Shown here: piece by piece, positions 26,253 through 35,150 of the stretch
Layout: each line of letters begins with the position of its first letter
How positions within the stretch are numbered: the stretch's first letter is position 1
Source: Mesorhizobium sp. M2E.F.Ca.ET.219.01.1.1
Lineage (GTDB): Bacteria > Pseudomonadota > Alphaproteobacteria > Rhizobiales > Rhizobiaceae
DNA: 64,000 bases
Assembly: GCF_004016445.2 (NCBI RefSeq)
Contig: NZ_SADT02000002.1
Location: forward strand, 310,001 to 374,000
Reading direction: 5' to 3'
Translations under genes and position numbers: made by a program
The notes under the pieces: generated by a model
What the model was told of the DNA's origin: nothing
The model's input: only the letters and a program-made list of their open reading frames with translations
The model's database searches: none

Positions 26253-26281
26253 TTGACAGTTTCATGAATATGAAAAATCAT
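26253..26281 (+). promoter_or_regulatory. Promoter of the polyamine-type importer with embedded operator
   Basis: A TTGACA -35 box (26253-26258) and AATCAT at 26276-26281 as -10 are 17 bases apart. The palindrome TTTCA-N6-TGAAA (26260-26275) fills the spacer almost completely, so a bound regulator would exclude RNA polymerase. Confidence 0.6.
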
Positions 26282-26301
26282 TAGGTGATTTCAGAATCCC
26301 G

Positions 26302-27204
26302 ATGGGCAGTTCGATGTCGTCGACCATCGTTGCAACAAGGCCCTTGCCGGAAAACCGCATCTCGCCGGTGTTCCGCCTCGCCATGCTGCTGCCGGGAGGG
26401 CTGGTCACATTCTTCCTGATCCTCTTCGCGCTTGGGCTTGTGGTGCTCCTCGCCTTCAGGGGCAATGACGGCTCGCTGCTCGGCGTCGGCCTGACGGCGC
26501 AAAATTTCATTACCGTCGCCACCGACCCGCTCTACTGGACGGTCACGCTGCGCTCGCTGGTCATTGCCGGCCTGGTGACGCTCGCCACCGTCGTTACCGC
26601 CTATCCTGTCGCCTATTACCTCGCCTTCCATGCTGGCCGCCGCCGCAACCTTTTGCTTTTCCTGGTCACGCTGCCCTTCTGGACCAGCTACCTCTTGCGC
26701 GTCTTCGCCTGGAAGATCGTGCTTGCCTATAATGGCGTGCTGAACTCAGCCTTCATCGAAAGCGGCCTTTGGAAGGAACCGACGCTCGCCTTCCTCAACA
26801 CACCGGCCGCCGTGGTGGTGACGCTCGCCCACGCCTACGCGCCCTTCGCCATCCTGCCGATCTATGTGGCGCTGGACACGATCCCGAAATCGCTGCTCGA
26901 AGCCGCCTCCGATCTCGGCGCGCGGCCCTTCACCAGCTTCCGCCGCGTCGTGCTGCCCAATTCCATGCCGGGCGTGCTGGCGGCCGCCCTCGTCGTCTTC
27001 GTGCCGACGGTCGGCGATTATGTCACGCCGGCCATGGTCGGCGGTCCGGCCAGCACCATGATCGGCACGCTGATCCAGTCGCAATTCGGCAAGGCCAATG
27101 ACTGGCCGTTTGGTGCAGCGCTATCGGTCTGCGTCATGCTGGTCATTCTGTGCGTGGTGCTTCTCGCGCGCGGCGCCGACCGCAGGTTCGGCAGCCGCAC
27201 ATGA
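26302..27204 (+). CDS. Polyamine-type ABC transporter permease (PotB-like)
   Basis: 300-residue inner-membrane permease with six predicted helices and the EAA loop near LLEAASDLGARPFTSFRRVV, placing it with PotB/PotH permeases of spermidine/putrescine-type importers. It is the first gene of the unit and begins 21 bases after the putative -10 box. Its stop overlaps the start of the next permease (ATGA). It forms the channel with the PotC-like partner. Confidence 0.93.
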   Translation: MGSSMSSTIVATRPLPENRISPVFRLAMLLPGGLVTFFLILFALGLVVLLAFRGNDGSLLGVGLTAQNFITVATDPLYWTVTLRSLVIAGLVTLATVVTAYPVAYYLAFHAGRRRNLLLFLVTLPFWTSYLLRVFAWKIVLAYNGVLNSAFIESGLWKEPTLAFLNTPAAVVVTLAHAYAPFAILPIYVALDTIPKSLLEAASDLGARPFTSFRRVVLPNSMPGVLAAALVVFVPTVGDYVTPAMVGGPASTMIGTLIQSQFGKANDWPFGAALSVCVMLVILCVVLLARGADRRFGSRT

Positions 27205-28019
27205 GCGCGCGGGCCAACACCAACACAGGCGGCGGCTGGCTCGGCCTTTACGTGCTTGCCTATCTCGTCTTCCTTTATTTGCCGGTGCTTTTGATCCCGC
27301 TGTTTTCCTTCAACAACTCCATCCAGGCGGCGTTTCCGCTGCAGGGTTTCACGCTGGATTGGTACCGCACGCTCTACGGCAATCCGGCGCTTTCCGGCGC
27401 CTTGGCCAACAGCCTGGTCATCGGCGTCATCGCGGCCTTCGGGGCGACGCTCTGCGGCATCACCGTTTCCTATATGGATCTCTATGGCCGTTCGCCGCTC
27501 GCCGCCACCATCGGTGCCATCGCCCGCCTGCCGATCCTGATCCCCGGCGTCATCGTCGGCATCTCGCTGCTGATCCTGGTCAACCTCATCGGTATCGGCC
27601 CGTCGCGCGTTTCCATCGTGCTCGGCCATATCCTCGTCGCGCTGCCGACGACCGTGGTGGTGATGCGCAGCCGCTTCGCCGCCATTCCGAAGACGATCCG
27701 CGAGGCCGCGCTCGACCTTGGCGCTTCCGACTGGACGACGTTCCGGCGTGTCATGCTGCCGCTGAGCGCGCCCGCCGTGCTGTCGGCCTTCATGCTTTCT
27801 TTCCTGATTTCCTTCGACGAGTTCATCGTCGTCTTCTTCCTAGCCGGCACCGAGCCGACGCTGCCGCTCTACATCTGGAGCCAGCTGCGCTTTCCACGCT
27901 CGCTGCCGACCGTGATGGCGCTGGGAACGGTGATCCTCACCCTATCCTTCATCATCGCCGGCACCGCCGAAATCCTGCGCCATCGCGGCCTCGGCGCCGC
28001 GCGCCGCAATCCAGCCTGA
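27201..28019 (+). CDS. Polyamine-type ABC transporter permease (PotC-like)
   Basis: 272-residue permease of the PotC/PotI type, with SFNNSIQAAFPLQGFTLDWY after the first helix and the EAA loop IREAALDLGASDWTTFRRVM. The ATG at 27201 overlaps the stop of the PotB-like gene by 4 bases; an upstream in-frame codon within that gene is rejected. The binding-protein gene follows after 27 bases. Confidence 0.94.
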   Translation: MSARANTNTGGGWLGLYVLAYLVFLYLPVLLIPLFSFNNSIQAAFPLQGFTLDWYRTLYGNPALSGALANSLVIGVIAAFGATLCGITVSYMDLYGRSPLAATIGAIARLPILIPGVIVGISLLILVNLIGIGPSRVSIVLGHILVALPTTVVVMRSRFAAIPKTIREAALDLGASDWTTFRRVMLPLSAPAVLSAFMLSFLISFDEFIVVFFLAGTEPTLPLYIWSQLRFPRSLPTVMALGTVILTLSFIIAGTAEILRHRGLGAARRNPA

Positions 28020-28046
28020 AGCACAACAAAGAAGAGGAGAACGAAA

Positions 28047-29117
28047 ATGACTGTACACCTGAAATCGATAACCGGCCACAAGGCCCTGGCGGGTCTCGCG
28101 GCCCTCGCCATGGCGTTGTCGTCGACGGTCGCTTTTGCCGCCGACAAGCTGCAATATTTCACCTGGTCGGGCTATGAATTGCCCGACTTCAACAAGAGCT
28201 TCCTTGCCGCGCATCCGGACGGCGTCGAGGCGTCGATCTTCGGCGACGACGACGACGCCTTCACCAAGGTCAAGGCCGGCTTCCGTCCCGACATCGCCCA
28301 TCCCTGCTACGACAAGGTGGCGCGCTGGAACAAGGAAGGCCTGCTGCAGCCGATCGACACCAAGCGCATCAAGAACTGGGACTCGATCTTCCCGGTGTTC
28401 AAGAACCTGCCCGACCTGCAGGCGGGCGACGGCAAGGTGTGGATGGTGCCGTGGGACTGGGGCAACACCTCGATCCTCTACCGCACCGATCTGGTGAAGA
28501 ACCCGGAGGCGAGCTGGAATCTCCTGTGGGACAAGCAATATGCCGGCCGCATGGCGACCATCGACGCCGTGCACGACACGCCCATCGTCGCAGCGCTTCT
28601 GGCGGGCGTGAACCCCTTCGACATGACGACGGAGCAGATGGACAAGGTGGCGGCAAAACTGCGCGAGCAGCGGCCGCTATTATCGAGCTACACCACCGAC
28701 ATGACCTCAGTGGAGCAGGCGCTGGCGAGCGGCCAGTTGGTCGCCGCCATGACCTGGAACGCATCCGCCACTTCGCTCAAGAAACAGGGCGTGCCGGTCG
28801 AGTTCATGAAGCCGAAGGAAGGCATGCTCACCTGGGCCTGCGGTTTCGTCATGCTCAAGGACGCCAAGAACGTCGATCTCGCCTATGACTTCATCAACAG
28901 CCGGCTCGATGCCGACTCGGGCAAGTTCCTGATCCAGTCTTACGGCTATGGCAGCTCGCTCTCGACCGCTTTCGCCGGCGTGTCGAAGGACGAACTCGAC
29001 AAGCTGCAGCTGCCAGCGGACCCGGAGGTGATGCTGAAGAGCACCATCTTCACCGGCCCGATGAAGCAGAATGACGATGTGGCCAAGATGTTCGAGAAAG
29101 TGAAGGCGGGCGGCTGA
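28047..29117 (+). CDS. Polyamine-type ABC transporter substrate-binding protein (PotD-like)
   Basis: 356-residue periplasmic binding protein of SBP family 1/PotD. A Sec signal peptide ends at VAFAADK (about residue 32). The mature chain starts LQYFTWSGYELPDF and has the VPWDWGNTSILYRTD segment that is frequent in PotD/PotF proteins. AAGAGGAG precedes the ATG. Polyamines or related amines are the expected ligands, but no binding residue is decisive. A RIME-like repeat follows the gene. Confidence 0.93.
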   Translation: MTVHLKSITGHKALAGLAALAMALSSTVAFAADKLQYFTWSGYELPDFNKSFLAAHPDGVEASIFGDDDDAFTKVKAGFRPDIAHPCYDKVARWNKEGLLQPIDTKRIKNWDSIFPVFKNLPDLQAGDGKVWMVPWDWGNTSILYRTDLVKNPEASWNLLWDKQYAGRMATIDAVHDTPIVAALLAGVNPFDMTTEQMDKVAAKLREQRPLLSSYTTDMTSVEQALASGQLVAAMTWNASATSLKKQGVPVEFMKPKEGMLTWACGFVMLKDAKNVDLAYDFINSRLDADSGKFLIQSYGYGSSLSTAFAGVSKDELDKLQLPADPEVMLKSTIFTGPMKQNDDVAKMFEKVKAGG

Positions 29118-29121
29118 GCGC

Positions 29122-29352
29122 TCTTACCTTCTCCCCTTGTGGGGTGAGAAGCGGTCCGCGTCAGCGGACGAAAAGCCAATTGCTTGGCTTTTCGAGCTTC
29201 GAACGCCCTGAGCCTGCGAAGGGCCGGGCGGTGGATCGGCGCGCAGCGCCGAGACGGATGAGGGGTGTTGGACGGATCGCCGTCCTTGCCAAGCTGGAGT
29301 ACCCCTCATCCGTCGCCTTCGGCGACACCTTCTCCCACAAGGGGAGAAGGGG
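29122..29352. repeat. RIME-like palindromic mosaic element inside the polyamine operon
   Basis: Terminal parts CCTTCTCCCCTTGTGGGG and CTCCCACAAGGGGAGAAGG are inverted copies, with further internal stems (AAAAGCCAATTG-CTTGGCTTTT; CCCTCATCCGTC). This is the typical layout of Rhizobium intergenic mosaic elements. It separates the binding-protein gene from the regulator and ATPase genes of the same importer. Confidence 0.75.
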
Positions 29353-29403
29353 GAGCCTGGCGGCGCTGCGCCGCGTCGGTGGAAAGACAACGAGGACCAT
29401 TGC

Positions 29404-30012
29404 ATGGACGTTCTTAACGAAGCGGCGACAAGGCCGAAGGACGATGCCGACATCCGCGTCGGCCGGCGCGTGCGGGCATTGCGCCTCGAGCGTAATCTCT
29501 CGCTTGCCGACCTGGCCGCCAAGGCCGGCATCTCCATCGGCGCGCTCAGCCAGATCGAGCGCGGCATGTCCTCGCTGCGCGTCAAGGTGATCTGGCCGCT
29601 GGCCGCCGCCCTCGACATCGAACCTTCGGCGCTGATCACGGACGGCAATGAGGCGGTGAACGACCTCTATTGCGTGCGCGCCGATAAGCGCCGCTCGATC
29701 CCGGTGAAATCCGAGGGCATCGCCAAGGCGCTGCTTTCCCCGCCGGCGGCGACGCTCACAGGCATGCTGGTCACGGTCGAGGCCGGTGGCGGCACGGCGG
29801 AAGCCTATGCCCATGCCGGCCACGAATTCGGCTTCGTCATGACCGGAGAGGTCGAACTGGTGGTGGATGCCACGACCTATGTGCTGAAAGCCGGCGACAG
29901 CTTCGCCTTCAAGAGCACGCTGCTGCATGCCTTCCGCAACCCCGGCGACGAGCGCTGCCAGATCCTCTGGGTCAACACGACAAAGCCGTCCGAGGTGCGC
30001 GATGGCGCCTGA
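29404..30012 (+). CDS. XRE-family regulator with C-terminal cupin domain
   Basis: 202-residue regulator with an XRE helix-turn-helix (about residues 18-75, LADLAAKAGISIGALSQIER) and a cupin_2 sensor domain (about residues 120-190, HAGHEFGFVMTGEVELVV). This architecture is shared with PuuR-type regulators of amine and amino-acid metabolism. Its last 11 bases overlap the start of the ATPase gene, so regulator and ATPase are coupled. It is the best local candidate for binding the TTTCA-N6-TGAAA palindromes. Confidence 0.93.
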   Translation: MDVLNEAATRPKDDADIRVGRRVRALRLERNLSLADLAAKAGISIGALSQIERGMSSLRVKVIWPLAAALDIEPSALITDGNEAVNDLYCVRADKRRSIPVKSEGIAKALLSPPAATLTGMLVTVEAGGGTAEAYAHAGHEFGFVMTGEVELVVDATTYVLKAGDSFAFKSTLLHAFRNPGDERCQILWVNTTKPSEVRDGA

Positions 30013-31087
30013 TGCGCTCGTAAGACTGCAGAAGGTTTCGAAGGTTTTCCCGGGTGGCGTGGTCGGCCTCGATGCCGTCGATCTCGATATCGCTCCGGGT
30101 GAGTTCCTGACACTGCTCGGCCCTTCCGGCTGCGGCAAGACGACGAGCTTGCGCGTCATCGCCGGCTTCGAGAGCCCGACCAGCGGCAATGTCCTTCTCG
30201 AAGGTCGCGACATCACGGGCTTGAGGCCCTTCGACCGTCCGGTCAACACCGTCTTCCAGGACTACGCGCTGTTCCCGCATATGGATGTCGCGGCCAATGT
30301 CGGCTTCGGCCTGTCGCTGCGGAAAATGTCCAGTGCCGAGCAGGCCAAACGGGTCCGCGACGCGCTCGACATGGTCGGCCTCGCCGACAAGCTGCGCGCC
30401 CGCGTCTCGGAACTCTCCGGCGGCCAGCGCCAGCGCGTCGCTTTGGCCCGCGCCATCGTCTGCGAGCCGCGCGTGCTGTTGCTCGACGAGCCGCTGTCGG
30501 CGCTCGACGCGCATCTGCGCGAGCAGATGCAGGTCGAATTGAAGCGGCTGCAATCGCGACTCGGCACCACTTTCGTGATGGTCACGCATGACCAGACCGA
30601 GGCGCTGTCGATCTCCGACCGCATCGTCGTCATGAACAAGGGCCGCATCGAGCAGATCGCCGCGCCGGCAACGCTCTACGATCGCCCCGCGACGCGCTTC
30701 GTGGCCTCCTTCATCGGCACGATGAACCTGTTGCAGTCGCGCTTCCTGGGCCGCGATGGCGAGCGGTTGCGCTTCGCCGTCGGCGAGCTGCCGCTGGAGG
30801 CAACCTCAGACAGTGGCGAGACGCCGACCGCCGGCGACACACGCACCATCGGCGTGCGCCCCGAAGATATTCTGGTTGCCAGCGAGGCTGCGGAAGGCAC
30901 CGCGCCGGCCCGGGTCAGCGGCGTCGTCTTCCACGGCCGCACGCTGCGCCTGCATGCCGAGCTCGGGCAGGGGACCGCGATCGTCATAGACGCGCCGCGC
31001 CGCGCCGACGGCTCGCAGTTCGGCGTCGGCGACGTGGCGCATGTCAGCCTGCGCCGTGGCGCCAACTGCCCGATCCTTTCAAGCTAA
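30002..31087 (+). CDS. Polyamine-type ABC transporter ATP-binding protein (PotA-like)
   Basis: 361-residue ATPase: Walker A GPSGCGKTT, signature ELSGGQRQRV, Walker B VLLLDEPLSALD, then a C-terminal TOBE domain (GVRPEDI). The length is that of PotA/PotG. The ATG at 30002 lies inside the end of the XRE-cupin gene. It should energise the permeases at 26.3-28.0 kb, although 2 kb and a repeat element separate it from them. The gene ends 12 bases from the convergent gntR stop. Confidence 0.94.
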   Translation: MAPDALVRLQKVSKVFPGGVVGLDAVDLDIAPGEFLTLLGPSGCGKTTSLRVIAGFESPTSGNVLLEGRDITGLRPFDRPVNTVFQDYALFPHMDVAANVGFGLSLRKMSSAEQAKRVRDALDMVGLADKLRARVSELSGGQRQRVALARAIVCEPRVLLLDEPLSALDAHLREQMQVELKRLQSRLGTTFVMVTHDQTEALSISDRIVVMNKGRIEQIAAPATLYDRPATRFVASFIGTMNLLQSRFLGRDGERLRFAVGELPLEATSDSGETPTAGDTRTIGVRPEDILVASEAAEGTAPARVSGVVFHGRTLRLHAELGQGTAIVIDAPRRADGSQFGVGDVAHVSLRRGANCPILSS

Positions 31088-31099
31088 TGCGATCGGGCC

Positions 31100-31801
31100 T
31101 CACGAAGCCTTGGCGAAGAATCCCTGATAGTCGGACTTGGCCTGCAGCAGCCGCAGGATGTTCTCGCGTGAGGCGCGCACATGCGCGCGAGCGAGCTCGC
31201 CGGCCAGAGCGACGTCGCCGGCGCAGATCGCGTCGACGATGCCGGCATGCTCCTCGCGGGTGAGCTTCCATTCGCCCAGCCACAGAAGCTCCGCCCAGAC
31301 ATATTGCTGGCATTTGTCGAGGATGCCGCAGAGCATGCCGTAAAGCATCTCGTTGCCGCCGATTTCGGCGATCACTCGGTGCAGGTCGATGCCGACCTGC
31401 AGCTCCTCGAATTTCTCCCGCGTGCTGCGGTCCGGGATCGCCGCCAGCCGCTCGCATTCGGCAAGCATCTCGCGCAGTTTCGCCTTGTCGGCCGCGGTCG
31501 CGTTGGCTGCCGCCAGCTCGGTCGCGCGCCCGTCAAGCATTTCGCGGATTTCGAAGGCCTCGCGGAACATGGTGATGTTGAATTCGGCCACGACATAGCC
31601 TTGGCGCGGCCGCCCGATCACCAGGCCGTCCCGTTCGAGCCGATTGAAGGCCTCGCGCACAGGCGTGCGGCTCACTTTCAGGCGTTCGGCGATCTCGTTT
31701 TCCGTAACGCGACCGCCCGGCGGGATCTGGCCGGTGATGATCAACGCCTTCAGTTTCTCGAACACCGAGTCGCGCAGCGTGTTCTTTTTCTCCTTGCTCA
31801 A
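31100..31801 (-). CDS. GntR-family transcriptional regulator, FCD subfamily
   Basis: 233-residue regulator: an N-terminal winged helix-turn-helix (NEIAERLKVSRTPVREAFNRL) and an FCD domain with the metal-binding histidines (DLHRVIAEIGGNEM, EEHAGIVDAI). GGAGG lies 8 bases before a TTG at 31801, which is preferred over another TTG at 31816 that overlaps the ribosome site. It is divergent from the second polyamine-type importer, with an FCD-type palindrome in the shared promoter, and probably represses that operon. Confidence 0.93.
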   Translation of the reverse strand: MSKEKKNTLRDSVFEKLKALIITGQIPPGGRVTENEIAERLKVSRTPVREAFNRLERDGLVIGRPRQGYVVAEFNITMFREAFEIREMLDGRATELAAANATAADKAKLREMLAECERLAAIPDRSTREKFEELQVGIDLHRVIAEIGGNEMLYGMLCGILDKCQQYVWAELLWLGEWKLTREEHAGIVDAICAGDVALAGELARAHVRASRENILRLLQAKSDYQGFFAKAS

Positions 31802-31933
31802 GCGTCCCGCCTCCAACGGTCAGTCATGGAATCGCAGTCTAGTGCCTTTTAGCGCCTGCTTGAACAGGCCCTTGTCGCGGCACGCGGCCGAACTGCGCTG
31901 CTTCTCCGCCGACAAAAATCCCGAAGCCCCATG

Positions 31934-31976
31934 TTGACATCAGCCTCCGGCGAATTACACTCAAAATTGTATACAA
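31934..31976 (+). promoter_or_regulatory. Promoter and GntR operator of the second polyamine-type operon
   Basis: TTGACA (31934-31939), 16 bases, then TACACT (31956-31961) form a promoter facing the importer. The perfect 10-base palindrome TTGTATACAA (31967-31976) lies at the expected transcription start; its TGTATACA core fits the yGTM-KACr form of FCD-type GntR operators. Confidence 0.6.
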
Positions 31977-32026
31977 ATTCGCATACCAAATCAACGATAA
32001 CGGGAACACCGGTTGGAGAAGCGAAA

Positions 32027-33067
32027 ATGACGAAGAGACTTTGCATTCATGGCCTGGCCATCGCCGGGCTGCTGGCATCGGCCACCGTTCCGGCGTCGGC
32101 CGCCGACACCATCACCGTGGCCTCATGGGGCGGCACATATCAGGAAGCGCAGACCAAGGCCTTCTTCGATCCAACGGCCAAGGAACTCGGCATCACCATC
32201 AAGCAGGACACCACCAACGGCCTCGATGACGTGCGCCTGCAGGTCACCGGCAATGCCGTCAAATGGGACATCACCGAGCTTGGCGCCGACGAATGCGCCC
32301 GCGGTTCCAAGGAAGGCCTGTTCGAGAAGCTCGACTACAACGTCATCGACAAGACCGGCATCAACCCCAAGCTCGTGCATGACGACTGGGTCGGCATTTC
32401 CTACACCTCCGTCGTGCTGATCTACCGCACCGACGTCTTCGGCGACAAAGGCCCGAAGACCTGGGCCGATTTCTGGGACGTGCAAAAATTCCCTGGACGC
32501 CGCGCTCTCTCCGGCAGCCAGGCGACGGAAACGCTGAGCGTCGCCGCTCTCGCCAAAGGCATTCCGATCGACAAGGTCTATCCGGTCGATATCGACGGCG
32601 CGCTGCAATCCGTCGACAAGGTCAAGGGCCATATCGATGCCTGGTGGACATCGGGCGCGCAGGCTATGCAGCTCGTCAAGGACGGCGAGGTCGACATGGC
32701 GAGCATCTGGAACGGCCGCGCCGGCACCCTGAAGAAGAGCGGCGCCCCGGTCAGCTTCTCCTTCGACCAGGGCGTGCTCACCGCCGACTGCATGGTCATC
32801 CCGAAGGGCTCGAAGAACAAGGACCTCGCCATGAAGGCGCTGGCCAAATTCGTCAGTCCTGACCTTCAGGCCAACCTGCCGCTCTATGTCGACAACGGCC
32901 CGGCCAACGAGAAGGCGTTCGAGACCGGCAAGATCCCGCCCGAGCGCATCAAGGACATCAACTCCTCGCCCGAGAACGTCAAGAAGCAGGTGCTGCAGGA
33001 TCCCGCCTTCTGGCGCGACACCCTCGTCGAGGCGACGGAGAAATTCAACAACCTGATCCAGCAATGA
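32027..33067 (+). CDS. Polyamine-type ABC transporter substrate-binding protein
   Basis: 346-residue PotD/PotF-like binding protein. A Sec signal peptide ends ASAADT (about residue 26), and the mature chain begins ITVASWGGTYQEAQ, the form common in the rhizobial PotD-like branch. GGAGAAGCG precedes the ATG at 32027. The stop overlaps an ATG in the ATPase frame (ATGA). It is the first gene of an operon that continues through ATPase, two permeases and three enzymes. The ligand is unknown and need not be a polyamine. Confidence 0.94.
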   Translation: MTKRLCIHGLAIAGLLASATVPASAADTITVASWGGTYQEAQTKAFFDPTAKELGITIKQDTTNGLDDVRLQVTGNAVKWDITELGADECARGSKEGLFEKLDYNVIDKTGINPKLVHDDWVGISYTSVVLIYRTDVFGDKGPKTWADFWDVQKFPGRRALSGSQATETLSVAALAKGIPIDKVYPVDIDGALQSVDKVKGHIDAWWTSGAQAMQLVKDGEVDMASIWNGRAGTLKKSGAPVSFSFDQGVLTADCMVIPKGSKNKDLAMKALAKFVSPDLQANLPLYVDNGPANEKAFETGKIPPERIKDINSSPENVKKQVLQDPAFWRDTLVEATEKFNNLIQQ

Positions 33068-33147
33068 CGATCGTACTGGAGCGGCGTCCTCGCGGCGCCG
33101 CTCCGCATCGTTTCGCGAAAAATGATCCGGAGTTGAAGGAGATGCTC

Positions 33148-34230
33148 TTGTCTCTCGCGCAGTCCGCGCTGCCCATCGGCATAAGCGGTATCGAGAAGCG
33201 CTTCGGTGCTGTCTCCATCCTCAGCGATCTCAGCCTCGATGTCGCGGCGGGCGAATTCCTGACGCTGCTCGGGCCGTCCGGCTCGGGAAAGACAACGCTC
33301 TTGATGATCCTGGCCGGTTTTGTGCGGGCCAATGCGGGATCGATCAAGGTCGGCGGTGAGGAGATCATCACCATGCCGCCGCACAAGCGCAACATCGGCA
33401 TGGTGTTCCAGAACTATGCGCTGTTCCCGCATATGAACGTCTTCCACAACATCGCCTTTCCGCTCAAGCAGCGCCGCGTGCCGGCCGCGGAAACGGCGGA
33501 ACGCGTCGAGCGGGCATTGGACCTGGTGCAGTTGAAAGGCCTCGGCGAGCGGCGTGTCGACCAGCTCTCCGGCGGCCAGCGCCAGCGCGTGGCACTGGCC
33601 CGCGCCATCGTCTTCGAGCCGCGCATCGTCTTGATGGACGAGCCGCTGTCGGCGCTCGACAAAAGCCTGCGCGAGCACATGCAGATCGAATTACGCAACC
33701 TGCACCGAAGGCTCGGCATGACGACCGTCTACGTCACCCACGACCAGCGCGAGGCGATCACCATGTCGGACCGCATCGCCGTCATGAATGCCGGGCGCAT
33801 CGAACAGATCGACCAGCCGGAAGTTCTTTACGCCAGGCCCCGGACCAAATTCGTTGCCGGTTTCATCGGCGAGTCCAACTTCGTTCCCGTCGAGAGCCGC
33901 AATGGCAGCGTCTGGTACGAGGACAGGAAGTTGCGGATGAACGATGCTGCACCATCCTCTGGCCGGCATCTGATGGTGGTGCGGCCGGAAAAGCTGCGCC
34001 TGGTGGCAGACGCCGACGAGACCGGCGGCGTCAATCTGCTGCCGGCGACCGTCGGCGACGTCATCTATCAGGGCGACAGCTTCGTCTGCTACGCGACGCT
34101 GAAGGATGGCCGGCAGGTGACGTTGCGCGACTATTGCCGCCCCGACGTCTTGGCGAAACTGCCGGCGCCGGGCGAGCCGATAACGCTCGGCATCGATGCC
34201 CAGGACGTCGTGCTGGTGGCAGACCAATGA
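33148..34230 (+). CDS. Polyamine-type ABC transporter ATP-binding protein (PotA-like)
   Basis: About 360-residue ATPase: Walker A GPSGSGKTT, signature QLSGGQRQRV, Walker B IVLMDEPLSALD and a C-terminal TOBE region (MVVRPEKLRL). Three starts compete. The ATG at 33064 overlaps the previous stop, but the first 26 codons look intergenic. The ATG at 33142 directly abuts GAAGGAG. The TTG at 33148 lies 6 bases after GAAGGAG and just before the domain begins, so it is preferred. The gene ends in an ATGA overlap with the permease gene. Confidence 0.92.
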   Translation: MSLAQSALPIGISGIEKRFGAVSILSDLSLDVAAGEFLTLLGPSGSGKTTLLMILAGFVRANAGSIKVGGEEIITMPPHKRNIGMVFQNYALFPHMNVFHNIAFPLKQRRVPAAETAERVERALDLVQLKGLGERRVDQLSGGQRQRVALARAIVFEPRIVLMDEPLSALDKSLREHMQIELRNLHRRLGMTTVYVTHDQREAITMSDRIAVMNAGRIEQIDQPEVLYARPRTKFVAGFIGESNFVPVESRNGSVWYEDRKLRMNDAAPSSGRHLMVVRPEKLRLVADADETGGVNLLPATVGDVIYQGDSFVCYATLKDGRQVTLRDYCRPDVLAKLPAPGEPITLGIDAQDVVLVADQ

Positions 34231-35150
34231 GCCTTGCATCCGCCAGTCTCGATCATGCCTCCCACCGCGACGGGGTGATCAACGCCGATGCCTTGCGCGC
34301 CGACGCCCGACGGGAATCGCGCGGCATGTTCGCGCTGCTGTCGCCTGGGCTCTTCCTGGTCTTCGCCGTCATCATCGTGCCGATCGGCTGGCTGTTCTGG
34401 CTTTCCTTGTTCGATGAGAGCGGCCAGCTCAGCGCCGCCAATTACGCGCGTTTCTTCGACCAGGCGTCCTACATCAAGACCTTCGTCACCACCTTCAAGG
34501 TGGCCTTCACCGTCACCGGCGCCTGCGTGCTGCTCGGCTATCCGCTGGCCTATATGCTGTCGCAGCTGCCGCGCCGCGCCGCCTCCATCTGCCTGATCTT
34601 CGTCATCCTGCCGTTCTGGACCTCGGTGCTGGTGCGCACCTATGCCTGGCTGGTCATCCTGCAGCGCAAGGGGCTGGTCAACACGTGGCTGATGGATCTC
34701 GGCGTCATCTCCCAGCCGCTGCCGCTCGCCAACAATTTCGCCGGCGTGGTCATCGGCATGACCCACATCATGCTGCCCTTCCTGGTGCTGCCGCTCTACG
34801 CCTCGATGAAGACGATCGATGCCGATTGCCTGCGCGCCGGCATGAATCTCGGCGCGAGCCCCGCCGCCACCTTCCGGCAGATCTTCTTCCCGCTGTCGCT
34901 GCCGGGCCTGGCTTCGGGCTTGGTCATCGTCTTCGTGCTCTGCCTCGGCTTCTTCGTCACGCCGGCGCTGATGGGCGGCGGCAAGGTGATCATGTGGGCC
35001 ATGCGCATGGAGCAGACCACCAGCCTTTATTCCAACTGGGGCGCGGGCGCGGCGCTTGGCGTCGTGCTGCTCGCCGTCACGCTGGCGCTGCTCGGCCTCT
35101 TCCACTGGCTGCTCGGCACCCGCGCCACCGGCGTCTGGAGTGAGCGATGA
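34227..35150 (+). CDS. Polyamine-type ABC transporter permease (PotB-like)
   Basis: 307-residue permease with a hydrophilic N-terminus of about 35 residues, six helices and the EAA-type loop near LRAGMNLGASPAATFRQIFF. Both ends overlap neighbours by four bases (ATGA), so translation of ATPase, PotB-like and PotC-like genes is probably coupled. It forms the import channel with the next gene. Confidence 0.94.
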   Translation: MSLASASLDHASHRDGVINADALRADARRESRGMFALLSPGLFLVFAVIIVPIGWLFWLSLFDESGQLSAANYARFFDQASYIKTFVTTFKVAFTVTGACVLLGYPLAYMLSQLPRRAASICLIFVILPFWTSVLVRTYAWLVILQRKGLVNTWLMDLGVISQPLPLANNFAGVVIGMTHIMLPFLVLPLYASMKTIDADCLRAGMNLGASPAATFRQIFFPLSLPGLASGLVIVFVLCLGFFVTPALMGGGKVIMWAMRMEQTTSLYSNWGAGAALGVVLLAVTLALLGLFHWLLGTRATGVWSER

